Source: Orrella marina
GTDB lineage: Bacteria; Pseudomonadota; Gammaproteobacteria; Burkholderiales; Burkholderiaceae_B
Length of the DNA: 64,000 nt
Assembly: GCF_003058465.1 (NCBI RefSeq)
Contig: NZ_CP028901.1
Coordinates: forward strand, 620,001-684,000
Direction of reading: 5' to 3'
Shown: in pieces, positions 8,797 through 17,325 of the stretch
How positions within the stretch are numbered: the stretch's first letter is position 1
How the letters are laid out: the number at the start of each line of letters is the position of its first letter
The notes under the pieces: model-generated
The model's input: the letters and a program-made list of their open reading frames with translations, nothing else
Told to the model about the DNA's origin: nothing
The model's database searches: none
Made by a program: the position numbers and the translations under genes

Positions 8797-8996
8797 GTCC
8801 GAACGCGTTCTACCCGACCCTGGAAAGTACGCCCCCGGCTTGCCTGCTGTTGTGAGACATCAGGTCCGCAAGGCATTTCTGCGGATGGTGCAGGCATCGT
8901 AAAAGAACATTCTGCAACCGTCCGCAACCGTCCGCAACTGTCTGCTGCCATCCTGGCGCAATGAGCAGCCAGGACACAGCACTTCAGATTCTGCGC

Positions 8997-10349
8997 TTAC
9001 TCGTCAAGAGACTGCGCCAGCACCTTGTCCACAAATGTTGTCGCATGGCCGATGTAAGCATGTGGTGAGAGCATCTGGTCAATTTCGGATTCGCTCAGAC
9101 GTTCTGCAATCTCGTGATTCTGCATCAGCGCGTCCTTCAGGGGTGTTTGCTTCTCGAACACCTGCATACAGATCTGATAGAGAATCTCGTGCGCTTCCTG
9201 ACGGCCTAACGCCTCGCTTAGCCCCATCATCACGGACTCCGACATCAACAATCCCTGCTGGGTGAACAGGTTGCGTTCCATGTTCTGCGTGCGCACGCTG
9301 AGTCCGCCAGTCACGAACGCCATTTTCTTGATGGCGGCATGGGTAAGATTGAACACCTTGCCAACGTACTCGCGCTCTGACTGAAGCACGACCTTGTCGC
9401 GCTCATGGTCAGCGACGATGCCTTCAATGGCGAGCGTCACCGTGGACTTGACAATACGATTGACGGCGATGACCCCCTCACAGATCGGTGGGTTGCGTTT
9501 GTGTGGCATCGTGCTGCTGCCGACTTTGCCGGTGGCAAACGGTTCTTCCAGCTCGGCCGTTTCAGTCTTCTGGAGGCTGAATATCTCATGCGCAATCTTG
9601 CCAGCCGTGCCGCAGGCAATCGCCATAACACAAATCAGTTCGGCCATACTGTCGCGTGAAGTGTGCCAGGTGATGACCGGGCATCCCAGTCCGAGTTCCT
9701 TGAAAAGTCTTTCCTGAACCTCGACGCCGGATTCACCGAGTGCTGCCAGGGTACCTACTGCGCCAGAGAACTGCCCGACAAGTACACGTTCGCGCATCTG
9801 GCGCAACCGCTGGAAATTCCTTCGCAGCTCTTCCGTCCAGCCGGCAGCCTTGAAGCCAAAGGTGATCGGCAGTGCCTGTTGTCCGTGGCTGCGTCCGACC
9901 ATCACCTGGTCACGATACTTCCGGGCCAGTTCACGCGTGTTAGCGTAGAGTTCGCGATAACTGCTTTCGATGGCGTCCAGCGCGTCACGCACCTGCAAGA
10001 TGGTGCCCGTATCCATGATGTCCTGCGTGGTTGCACCCCAGTGTATGTATTCGCCGGCATCACCTGAGCACACTTGTTTCATCGCGCGAAGCAGCGGCAC
10101 GATCGGATGAGAGGTGCGGTCCATCTCGGCCTTGAGCTTTGCCAGGTCAATGTTCTCGACTCTGGATTGGCGAATGATCTCCTGGGCAGCGGATTCAGGA
10201 ATGATGCCCATGTCACTCTGGACTTTGGCCAGTGCGGCCTCGACGTCAAGCCAGCGCTGGACGGTGGTCTGATCGCTGAAGATGTCTCGCATGACTTGCG
10301 TGCCGAACTGGTCACGGAATAGTTCGCTGTCAATGACATAGGCGGACAT
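8997..10349 (-). CDS. Fumarase/PcaB-superfamily lyase
   Basis: About 450 residues from the ATG at 10349, which follows AAGGGGAAC; the frame extends 23 codons further upstream but with a poor start. The superfamily signature GSSTMPHKRNP (conserved Ser loop) is present, as are TTQDIMDTG, GRSHGQQALPITFGFK and the C-terminal SPHAYIGHA. Length and motifs fit 3-carboxy-cis,cis-muconate cycloisomerase or adenylosuccinate-lyase-like proteins. It probably catalyses elimination, addition or cycloisomerisation on a dicarboxylate. It stands alone, with no pca or pur genes beside it, so a catabolic lyase is more likely than PurB. The exact substrate is unknown. Confidence 0.85.
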   Translation of the reverse strand: MSAYVIDSELFRDQFGTQVMRDIFSDQTTVQRWLDVEAALAKVQSDMGIIPESAAQEIIRQSRVENIDLAKLKAEMDRTSHPIVPLLRAMKQVCSGDAGEYIHWGATTQDIMDTGTILQVRDALDAIESSYRELYANTRELARKYRDQVMVGRSHGQQALPITFGFKAAGWTEELRRNFQRLRQMRERVLVGQFSGAVGTLAALGESGVEVQERLFKELGLGCPVITWHTSRDSMAELICVMAIACGTAGKIAHEIFSLQKTETAELEEPFATGKVGSSTMPHKRNPPICEGVIAVNRIVKSTVTLAIEGIVADHERDKVVLQSEREYVGKVFNLTHAAIKKMAFVTGGLSVRTQNMERNLFTQQGLLMSESVMMGLSEALGRQEAHEILYQICMQVFEKQTPLKDALMQNHEIAERLSESEIDQMLSPHAYIGHATTFVDKVLAQSLDE

Positions 10350-10697
10350 GTGTGGGTTCCCCTTTTGAGTTTTGATTGTGGTTTGTATGCGGTGTGCTGT
10401 CTCTGTTACGTCTGTCACCTGACTGAACCGGATTCATTGCAGACTGGCTTTGATCCTTGACGGACGAATCGATCGCGGCGAACCTGGATCAGCGGATGAC
10501 GCAAGGAATCATAGACACATGGCGGGCCTGGTGGATACAGCGCCACCAGTGCGGTATCCACAGTGGCGAGTTCTGACCGATGATTCTGGTGAGTGAGGTT
10601 TTTAAATGCGGTTTTTAAATGCGGCTGCTTAAAATGAGCGATCCCGCTTGCTGCTGCTCGGCATTCACGCGCAGCAGCATGTGCGATCCATTCGATA
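10350..10697. other. Intergenic region between lyase and dehydrogenase
   Basis: About 350 bp without a credible gene, between two genes on the same (minus) strand. It contains the lyase promoter and the short repeated word AAATGCGGTTTTTAAATGCGG near 10602-10622. Nothing else is recognised. Confidence 0.5.
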
Positions 10698-11675
10698 TCA
10701 GTACCCGCGCCCGACTTCGATCTGATGTAACGGTGGCTGGTTCTGTTGCACCCGTCGAATATTCAGGGCGATTTGTCTGGCGGCGGACCTGGGCAGTGCG
10801 ACTGAGGCCAGATGAGGTGTGATCAACACGTTATCCATTTTCCAGAGCGGACTGTCCGGGCTCAGCGGTTCTTTCTCAAAAACATCGAGCGTTGCATGAC
10901 CAATCTGACCATTTTGCAGACGCTCGGTCAGTGCGGTTTCGTCGATGATCTGTCCACGCGCCACATTGATCAGACAACAGCCTTGCGGTAGCTGATCAAG
11001 TCGTTGTGCGTTAAGTAAGTGATGAGTCTCCGAGGTCAACGGCATCAGAATGACCAGAATATCGCTGCGACCGAGCACGGTTTGCAGGGTTTCCAGGCCG
11101 TGTCGGCAGGTGATGCCTTTCACGGATTTTTCCGATCTCGACCATCCCCAGACATCGAACCCCTGACGGGCAATCTCTGTTGCTGCCCGCGTACCGAGCT
11201 CACCCAGTCCAAGTACCGTTACCCGGACGTCCTCAGGATTCTTCGGATGTATGTAGTGCCATTGCCCGAGTCTTTGGTATTGCTCATGCAAGTGAATGTG
11301 GCGGGCGTAACGCATGACAGCAAACAGGACAAATCCGGCCATCATCTGGCTCATATCCGGATCGACAAGCCGGGTGATCGGAATCGCTGGCAGGTCCTGA
11401 CGCCCGACGAGTGCATCCACTCCTGCGCCCAGATTAATCACCATCTCAAGTTCAGGGTACTTTTCAAAGAACCCGGTTTCGGGCTTCCAGACCAGTGCGT
11501 ATCGTACGGAATGTGGATCGATGTCATCGCCGTGGCGCACGACGTTCAGTTCCGGCATCGCCTGGCCAAGGGCCTGTTTCCAGTCATCAAAGCGATCCAG
11601 AGGACTCGCGAACACGAGGGTAGGTGGGGAGCTAGACTCAGCTTGAGAGTGACGGGGGTTGTGAGTGCTGTTCAT
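10698..11675 (-). CDS. D-2-hydroxyacid dehydrogenase, GhrA-like
   Basis: About 325 residues from the ATG at 11675; a TTG four codons earlier is possible. The NAD(P)-binding domain has VLGLGELGTRAATEIARQGFDVWGWSRS. The catalytic elements are conserved: INVARGQIIDE (active-site Arg) and FEKEPLSPDSPLW (Glu) followed by VLITPHLAS (His). The layout is that of glyoxylate/hydroxypyruvate reductase A rather than SerA. It should reduce a 2-oxoacid to the D-2-hydroxyacid with NAD(P)H in the cytoplasm. Its neighbour on the same strand is a lyase, but the 348-bp gap argues against a tight operon. Confidence 0.9.
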   Translation of the reverse strand: MNSTHNPRHSQAESSSPPTLVFASPLDRFDDWKQALGQAMPELNVVRHGDDIDPHSVRYALVWKPETGFFEKYPELEMVINLGAGVDALVGRQDLPAIPITRLVDPDMSQMMAGFVLFAVMRYARHIHLHEQYQRLGQWHYIHPKNPEDVRVTVLGLGELGTRAATEIARQGFDVWGWSRSEKSVKGITCRHGLETLQTVLGRSDILVILMPLTSETHHLLNAQRLDQLPQGCCLINVARGQIIDETALTERLQNGQIGHATLDVFEKEPLSPDSPLWKMDNVLITPHLASVALPRSAARQIALNIRRVQQNQPPLHQIEVGRGY

Positions 11676-11856
11676 GGCGGGAGGCAACGATATCAGGTGG
11701 GAGGTTGTTCTGCTCTGGTTGTACGGTGTCTGGTCAGAACGATGTGACTGATTGCCATCCTACCGCTCAGGAAGGGGTGGTGTCAGCATGTCAGTTCAAT
11801 GTCTGTGAAATAGAGGGCCGCCAGAGGGGCGAGGGCGACAGGGCACAAGGGGGCAA

Positions 11857-11880
11857 TAAAAAAACGCGCGAGGGCGCGGC
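11857..11880 (-). terminator. Intrinsic terminator after the GGDEF-EAL gene
   Basis: Read on the minus strand, a CGCG-CCCT-CGCG hairpin is followed by a seven-T run (plus-strand A run at 11858-11864). It lies 11 bp past the stop of the gene ending at 11891, a textbook factor-independent terminator position. Confidence 0.75.
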
Positions 11881-11890
11881 GCTTGTCCGA

Positions 11891-14551
11891 TCACGCCAGG
11901 ATAGACATCAAACGGCTCTGATAAAGCGTTTCACATAAAGAATAGGCGGTTTGGTAATGGAGCCCGGCGCGTTCATGGCGAACGGTGCCGGGGGCGAGGT
12001 TCAGATCTTCGACGCTGCAAGGACGTCCAAACAGATATCCCTGATAACGCTCGCATCCCATCTGGGCCAGTCGCTCATGCTGCGCCCATGTTTCAACGCC
12101 TTCTGCGATTACATCGAGTTTGAGTGTGTTGCCCAGTTCGATAATCGTGCGCACAATGGCGTCGTCGTTCGGATTGAGCGACAGGTCACGCACAAATGCC
12201 TGGTCGATTTTGAGTTGATCGAGCGGAAGCTGGCGCAAGTGACTAAGAGAAGAGAATCCTGTTCCGAAGTCGTCAAGCGAGATTCGCACGCCCATTGCGC
12301 GTATCGCCTGCATGGTCTGGATTGCGACCTGCATATCCACGATCAGCTGGCTCTCGGTGATCTCGATCTCCAAGCAGGCCGGGTTCGCGCGAGTCGTTCG
12401 AAGAACCTGCTTGAGCTGGTCCACGAAGCTGGGTGCGTACAACTGTTTGGCACTGACATTGACTGCCACAACCAGTTCCCGGGTCTGCGGCGCGTCCTGC
12501 CATTGCGTGATCTGGCGACAGGCGGTTTCCAGTACCTGGAGTCCGATTTCAACGATCATGCCGCTGCTTTCCGCAAACCCGATGAACTCGCTCGGTGCAA
12601 GCAGACCACGGGTCGGATGTTGCCAGCGTACCAGTGCCTCGACGCCGGTAGGCGCCAGATTCGAGTCGACCTGGATCTGGTAAAACACCCGGAACTCCTT
12701 GTTCTCGATCGCCTGATGCAGCTCGTGTTCGAGTTGGGAGCGCAAAGTAGCGGCTTGCTCCATCCAGATCTCGAACAGTCTGATTTCGCCGGTGCCACTG
12801 GATTTGGCTTCGTAGAGCGCCAGTTCTGCATGACGTAACACGCGTTGTGATGACACGCCTCCTGAGCGAACCATCGCGGCACCAATCGATGCACTGGCAC
12901 GATAGTTGACGTCATCCAGCAGATAGTTCTCGGTCAGTGCGCCCAGGATCTGCTGGGCCAGACCACGCAGCTGGGTGTTTCCATGGGTTGCACCTGGCGC
13001 GTTTAAACGCATCAGAATGGCGAATGTGTCGCCAGATAGTCTGGCAGCCTGCGATGTACTCCCATGCCGCCCACAAAATGTCCGTAGTCGCTTTGCGACC
13101 TGAATCAAAAGCAAATCACCGTATGCATGTCCGCGCGTGTCGTTCAGGCTTTTGAAATTGTCGAGATCGACCAGAATCAGTCCTAGCGCGCCAGATTCCT
13201 GGCGCATGATGGCCATCTCCGATTCAAGTGCATTCAGGAAACTGCTTCGGTTGGGCAACGAGGTCAGGCTGTCAAACCGGCTGAGCTCGTCCATGCGCCT
13301 GGCGACCTCGTGTTCCCGGGTCAGGTCGGTTGCCACACCGTAGATGGAATAAGGCTTGCCGTGCTCATCAAGCAAAGGCATCTTGACAGTGAAGACCGCC
13401 AGGCGGGTACCGTTGGCTTGCTGCAGAGATTCCTCTTTGCTGAAAAAACGCTCTTTCTCCGCGAGCAGATCGATGTCGCTCTCTGAGAGCAACTTCGCAG
13501 TGGGCTCATCGAACAGTTCCTTGTCCGTATGCCCGATGATGCGCTGGGCGGGCATGCCCAGCAGCTTGCACAGATTGTCGTTGACATACTGATAGACCAG
13601 TGACTTGTCTTTGATAAAAACGCCAGCGTCAATTGAATTCAGGATGGTTTCAAACTTTGCTTCTGTCGTGCGTATCTGTGCGGTTCGTTCGCGCAGTGTC
13701 TTGCGCTGAAACAATGCCATTGCCAGCGTGATCAGCAACAGCAAAGTCGCGCCACCAAGTCCCCACCAGACATTATCAGGCACTTCCTCAATGACAGTTC
13801 CACCAGCCCATCGCTTCAGATTGTCGTAGTAGAAAGAGTCTGTATCGGCCCGCCAGTCTGACAGATGTTCGTCAATCGCTGTCAGCAAGTCTGCATTCTG
13901 GCCTTTTGGCGTGGCGTAATAAAGACGTGCCGGATCAAACAGAATGTTGGTGGGTTCAATGTCTGAGCGCTGTGTTGCCATCGCACCAAAATGATGATTG
14001 GTGGCGATAAGGTCGGCCTTGCTTTGTTCCAAGGCAGCCAGGGCACTTTCGAAATTGCGAAAGGGGATGAGCTCGGCCTTGATCCCGAATCCGTCCAGAG
14101 CGGAGGCAAGATACTCCTGCTGCACTGACCCGTCGAGCACGGCTACCCTCAAGCCGTCCAGATCAAGTATCGAATCAACATCGATACCGGGACGAGCGAA
14201 CAGTTGCGACCAGCTGTGATGGCTCGGTACGGTATGAAAGTCGTAGCGTTGCGCGCGCTGCGGAGTCAGTGCGACATCGGGCATGAGGTCGATACGCCCT
14301 GATTCCAGTGCATCCAGACACTCCTGCCAGTGGCAACTGACGGCCGAGATGTCCCAGTCTCGCTCCCGGGCGATTTCGGTGAGTAACTCCCCTAAGATGC
14401 CAGATGGTGTGCCATCTTCGTCTATGAAAATCTTTGGCGGATTGTGGTGTACGCCAACTGAAATGACACGGTCGGCGTGGCTATCACCCACGGTGGCCCA
14501 GCCCAGCATGATCGCACAGAATGTCTTGATGAATCCGTTAAAGATCTTCAC
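11891..14551 (-). CDS. SBP-PAS-GGDEF-EAL cyclic-di-GMP enzyme
   Basis: About 886 residues from the GTG at 14551, which follows AAGGACAGG and opens a signal peptide ending near DSHA. The open frame runs 76 codons further upstream but looks non-coding. Domain order: periplasmic SBP_bac_3-like sensor (about 25-265, VGVHHNPPKIFIDEDGTPSG), transmembrane helix (WWGLGGATLLLLITLAMALF), PAS (ILNSIDAGVFIKDKSLVYQYV), GGDEF (LTSLPNRSSF, LVDLDNFKSLND) whose signature reads SGDTF, then EAL (VEALVRWQHP, EITES, SLDDFGTGFSSL, IAEGVE). The degenerate GGDEF and intact EAL predict a phosphodiesterase, possibly gated by GTP and by a periplasmic amino-acid-like ligand. Confidence 0.93.
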   Translation of the reverse strand: MKIFNGFIKTFCAIMLGWATVGDSHADRVISVGVHHNPPKIFIDEDGTPSGILGELLTEIARERDWDISAVSCHWQECLDALESGRIDLMPDVALTPQRAQRYDFHTVPSHHSWSQLFARPGIDVDSILDLDGLRVAVLDGSVQQEYLASALDGFGIKAELIPFRNFESALAALEQSKADLIATNHHFGAMATQRSDIEPTNILFDPARLYYATPKGQNADLLTAIDEHLSDWRADTDSFYYDNLKRWAGGTVIEEVPDNVWWGLGGATLLLLITLAMALFQRKTLRERTAQIRTTEAKFETILNSIDAGVFIKDKSLVYQYVNDNLCKLLGMPAQRIIGHTDKELFDEPTAKLLSESDIDLLAEKERFFSKEESLQQANGTRLAVFTVKMPLLDEHGKPYSIYGVATDLTREHEVARRMDELSRFDSLTSLPNRSSFLNALESEMAIMRQESGALGLILVDLDNFKSLNDTRGHAYGDLLLIQVAKRLRTFCGRHGSTSQAARLSGDTFAILMRLNAPGATHGNTQLRGLAQQILGALTENYLLDDVNYRASASIGAAMVRSGGVSSQRVLRHAELALYEAKSSGTGEIRLFEIWMEQAATLRSQLEHELHQAIENKEFRVFYQIQVDSNLAPTGVEALVRWQHPTRGLLAPSEFIGFAESSGMIVEIGLQVLETACRQITQWQDAPQTRELVVAVNVSAKQLYAPSFVDQLKQVLRTTRANPACLEIEITESQLIVDMQVAIQTMQAIRAMGVRISLDDFGTGFSSLSHLRQLPLDQLKIDQAFVRDLSLNPNDDAIVRTIIELGNTLKLDVIAEGVETWAQHERLAQMGCERYQGYLFGRPCSVEDLNLAPGTVRHERAGLHYQTAYSLCETLYQSRLMSILA

Positions 14552-14913
14552 TAACCTGTCCTTTCGGTCATTGGTCCCGAGGCAGTGATGAGGGCTGAAG
14601 TGCGTGACCGAAATGGGTAACTGGTGCCCGGAATGGACCGCGTTCAATGCTACTTGAGAACCCGGTGAAAATGAAGAATATTTTGTGATCAACCCGCTTG
14701 CTATGCTGTTGCTGTATGGCGGCATAAAGAATTGGTATTTGGCTGGTAGCGAACCGCGTTTGTAACCTTGTGAAATCAAATGAACTCATCAGGTCCGTTC
14801 AATAACAGGAGAAAGCACGACGACAGCAGTCTGCGATGGGGGGTGTTTGCGCGAGGTTGTGTGAGCGTACACCCTGCATGGCTGATGTCTGCATCGTCCG
14901 TCGAATTAGCGCC
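14552..14913. other. Divergent promoter region
   Basis: About 360 bp between the minus-strand SBP-PAS-GGDEF-EAL gene and the plus-strand acyl-CoA dehydrogenase. It presumably holds both promoters. No strong palindrome or additional gene was seen. Confidence 0.5.
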
Positions 14914-16119
14914 ATGACAGCAACTGAACAAGCCACGCAGTCCGGTTCAGACCTCGACTATGCCCGGTTTCGGGAGGAGGTCGAGTCTTTCGTCAGAGAA
15001 AATTGCCCAGCCGACATTCGCCAGATCGTCAAGGATGGTCGCAAGATGCACCGCGAGCCCTGGGCGCGCTGGCAGGCAATACTGTTTCAAAAAGGATGGG
15101 GAGCACCCAACTGGCCGATCGAGCACGGCGGAACAGGGTGGGACACTTTGCAGCAGGCAATTTTCAATGAGGTGCTCGCAGAAAACGACTGCCCACCTCA
15201 ATATCACCACGGCCTGCGTCACATCGGGCCTGTGATTCTGGAGTTTGGCTCAGCTGATCAGAAGGCGCGCTATCTTCCGACGATTCTGGACGGCTCGGAG
15301 TGGTGGTGTCAGGGATACTCGGAGCCGAATTCTGGATCTGACCTCGCGTCGCTGCGCACACGTGCCGAGATTCAAGGTGACGAATACGTGGTCACTGGTC
15401 AGAAGACCTGGACCTCACACGCCCAGGAAGCCGATTTGATGTACACCCTGGTGCGCACCAAAGAGGACACCAGGAAGCAGATGGGAATCAGCCTGCTTAT
15501 TATCCCGATGGACAGTCCCGGGATAACGGTGCGCCCCATCCGGACTATTGATGGCTGGCACCACGTCAATGAAGTATTTCTGGACAACGTTCGCGTGCCA
15601 CTCCAGAACTGCATCGGTGAACAGGACAATGGATGGCGCTACGGCAAGTTTCTGCTCTCTCGTGAGCGGCTGAACTCTGCCAACACTGGCAACCTCAATC
15701 AGAGTCTGAGCAGAGTCAGAGAGCTTGTTGAAACCCGACTGACAGGCACTGTGCATCGGCGCCGGCGAGAGTCCCTGCTCACCAGGCTGATCGGCATTGA
15801 AGCCGAGATTGCTGCGGTGCGCGCGCTTGGAATGGAAACGATTGATCTCGCCATGAAGGGCGATCCGATTACTTTGCAGCCCTCGGCACTCAAGCTGGTG
15901 AGCGCGAAGTTGTTTCAGTACTTGACGGAAACCGCCATGGAAGTGATTGGCCCTGACGCCGCCGCCCGCATGCCTCGCGCAGAGGACGCATCGTTTGACG
16001 GAAACATGGAGGCGGCACTTTGGGCACAGAACTACTTTTACTCGCGTGTTCGCACCATATACGGTGGCAGTGACGAGGTTCAGAAGAACGTGATTGCCAG
16101 ACAGATTTTTGGGGATTGA
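14914..16119 (+). CDS. Acyl-CoA dehydrogenase, large (PimC-like) subunit
   Basis: About 401 residues from the ATG at 14914 (MTATEQATQ); in-frame ATGs at 14836 and 14878 are less likely. Flavoenzyme that removes two hydrogens from C2-C3 of an acyl-CoA. It has the expected FAD/substrate segments (WWCQGYSEPNSGSDLASLRTRA, GQKTWTSHA) and the C-terminal IYGGSDEVQKNVIARQIFGD. The next gene starts 5 bp after its stop and encodes a second, more divergent family member. Such large/small pairs occur for pimeloyl-CoA dehydrogenase and related dicarboxylyl- or branched-acyl-CoA enzymes. A heteromer is likely. The acyl substrate is not determined. Confidence 0.92.
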   Translation: MTATEQATQSGSDLDYARFREEVESFVRENCPADIRQIVKDGRKMHREPWARWQAILFQKGWGAPNWPIEHGGTGWDTLQQAIFNEVLAENDCPPQYHHGLRHIGPVILEFGSADQKARYLPTILDGSEWWCQGYSEPNSGSDLASLRTRAEIQGDEYVVTGQKTWTSHAQEADLMYTLVRTKEDTRKQMGISLLIIPMDSPGITVRPIRTIDGWHHVNEVFLDNVRVPLQNCIGEQDNGWRYGKFLLSRERLNSANTGNLNQSLSRVRELVETRLTGTVHRRRRESLLTRLIGIEAEIAAVRALGMETIDLAMKGDPITLQPSALKLVSAKLFQYLTETAMEVIGPDAAARMPRAEDASFDGNMEAALWAQNYFYSRVRTIYGGSDEVQKNVIARQIFGD

Positions 16120-16124
16120 TCAGC

Positions 16125-17282
16125 ATGAGCTTTAAAGCGAATCCAATATTCGAATCAGATTTTTCAGATTCGGCCGAGCGGTTTTCCCAGGCAATCGGAC
16201 AAGAGCTGTCAGATGCGAAGCTGAACGAGACGACTGCTTCCATGTTCGAGTCCAAGTGGCGCGAGGCCATCGAGCAGGGGTGGCAGGCCTGCCTGGTGCC
16301 CGAAGAGCAGGGTGGACTTGGTGGCAGTCTGACTGATTTCTGCTCATTACTTGAGGCGGCTAGCCGTCACGCACTGAGATTGCCGGTTGCAAGTGGGTTC
16401 GGAATACCCGCCATCTTGCTGGGTGCACTGCAGAACACCTCGGTGCAACCGATGCTGGCTTCAATTGCTCAAGGCGAAATGAACATTCAGCCGGTTGTTC
16501 TGGATCCCGGTGCGTGTGATCTCAGGTTCATGCAGGACACGCTGCGTGCAGGCATCGAAGCCGATGGCAGTGTCGTGCTCAATGGCCAGATTGGAGGGGT
16601 GGAGCAAGTTCCAGGGTCCAGCGCGATCCTGCTTGTTTGCCCTTCTGATGGTGCGTTAACCGAATCCCCTGACAGTAATCATCCTGTCATCGCAAGTCTT
16701 GAATGGCGGGATGTAACTCGCTGGCAGGCACAGGCAGAGCGTATCGATGGCCGCACAACAATCAGTCTGGTGTTCGATCAGGTCCGGTTGCCTCCAGGCC
16801 AGGTTCTGGCAACCGGCGCGCAAGCTGCAAATGCGGTATCGAAGGCCAGAGATTTCGGGTGTCTGTTTGCCTGCGCAGGTGCAGGAGGTGCCATGGGTAT
16901 GAACATTGAACAGACCCTGCAATATCTCCGTGACCGGCAGCAGTTTGGGGTGAGTTTATCGAGCTTTCAGGCATTGCGTCACTATATGGCCGCTATTTAC
17001 GCCAAGTACGAGTGCTATCGGGCACTGGTGCGTGCCATTGTAGGCCGTGTGCAGCAAAACGGGCAGGTGGATCATCAGGAGTTGTCCTTGCTAAAGGTTT
17101 ATCTCGGACAGGTAGGGCAGATGATTGCTCACACGGTGATCCAGGTTCACGGGGGAATGGGGATGACCGAAGACCTGTTTGCATCGAGACTGAACAAGAG
17201 CATCCTGATGGCCAGTATGGAGTACGGTGACGGTCAGTTTCACACTGGTCAGCTGCTTGATGCAAGGCTTGCTAGCGCCTGA
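16125..17282 (+). CDS. Acyl-CoA dehydrogenase, small (PimD-like) subunit
   Basis: About 385 residues from the ATG at 16125; a TTG at 16116 would overlap the upstream stop. Divergent acyl-CoA dehydrogenase: the helical N-terminus has EQGWQACLVPEEQGGLGG, the middle domain is poorly conserved (LDPGACDLRF), and the C-terminus has YLRDRQQFGVSLSSFQALRH and QVHGGMGMTEDLFASRL. The 5-bp spacing from the previous gene implies translational coupling and one complex. The conserved FAD-contact Gln-Val-His-Gly-Gly segment is present here, whereas the upstream subunit has a shortened YGG version. This fits a shared FAD site at the interface. Confidence 0.9.
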   Translation: MSFKANPIFESDFSDSAERFSQAIGQELSDAKLNETTASMFESKWREAIEQGWQACLVPEEQGGLGGSLTDFCSLLEAASRHALRLPVASGFGIPAILLGALQNTSVQPMLASIAQGEMNIQPVVLDPGACDLRFMQDTLRAGIEADGSVVLNGQIGGVEQVPGSSAILLVCPSDGALTESPDSNHPVIASLEWRDVTRWQAQAERIDGRTTISLVFDQVRLPPGQVLATGAQAANAVSKARDFGCLFACAGAGGAMGMNIEQTLQYLRDRQQFGVSLSSFQALRHYMAAIYAKYECYRALVRAIVGRVQQNGQVDHQELSLLKVYLGQVGQMIAHTVIQVHGGMGMTEDLFASRLNKSILMASMEYGDGQFHTGQLLDARLASA

Positions 17283-17325
17283 TCAACTGCAGTGCAATGA
17301 GAAGAGATGAGCACTCACCAGATGT

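Larger units (their letters stand above)
8165..8797. repeat. 259-bp tandem repeat, about 2.4 copies
   Basis: Landmarks recur at a spacing of exactly 259 bp: CAATAATTGG at 8181 and again at 8440 and 8699 (offset by one in copy 1), and TTATGCACA at 8256, 8515 and 8774. The first two units differ at only a few positions. The third is cut after the DnaA-box pair. Each unit contains several GATC sites, and unit 1 has the perfect palindrome CGGGTTAACCCG (8357-8368). Recent duplication or active homogenisation is likely. This is not an IS element: there is no transposase and no terminal inverted repeat. Confidence 0.9.
7459..8996. other. 1.5-kb gene-free region with origin-like repeats
   Basis: No credible gene lies here. 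From left to right it holds an AT-rich patch (about 7590-7690), a long imperfect inverted repeat (7821-7874), a 259-bp tandem repeat (8165-8797) with four copies of an inverted DnaA-box pair (the first, at 7947, lies outside the tandem array), and a short 10-bp direct repeat (about 8912-8941). Short frames of 61-70 residues inside the tandem repeat are copies of one another and come from the repeat, not from selection for protein. Confidence 0.7.

Noticed and set aside
8165..8797. CRISPR array
   Set aside because: The repeats are 259 bp long and directly adjacent, without short repeats and unique spacers, and no cas gene is present.
8165..8797. Insertion sequence or other mobile element
   Set aside because: No transposase, no terminal inverted repeat and no target duplication could be seen. 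The unit is small and non-coding.
8152..8855. Three similar frames of 61-70 residues at 259-bp spacing
   Set aside because: They repeat only because the DNA repeats. The protein has no recognisable motif, no consistent ribosome binding site and no conserved start context, while the DnaA-box-like part is the conserved element.
11019..11747. Plus-strand frame of 242 residues inside the 2-hydroxyacid dehydrogenase
   Set aside because: It lies entirely opposite a gene with clear catalytic motifs. It is a shadow of the real gene.
11951..12838. Plus-strand frame of 295 residues inside the SBP-PAS-GGDEF-EAL gene
   Set aside because: It is antisense to the well-conserved EAL domain and shows no family motif of its own.
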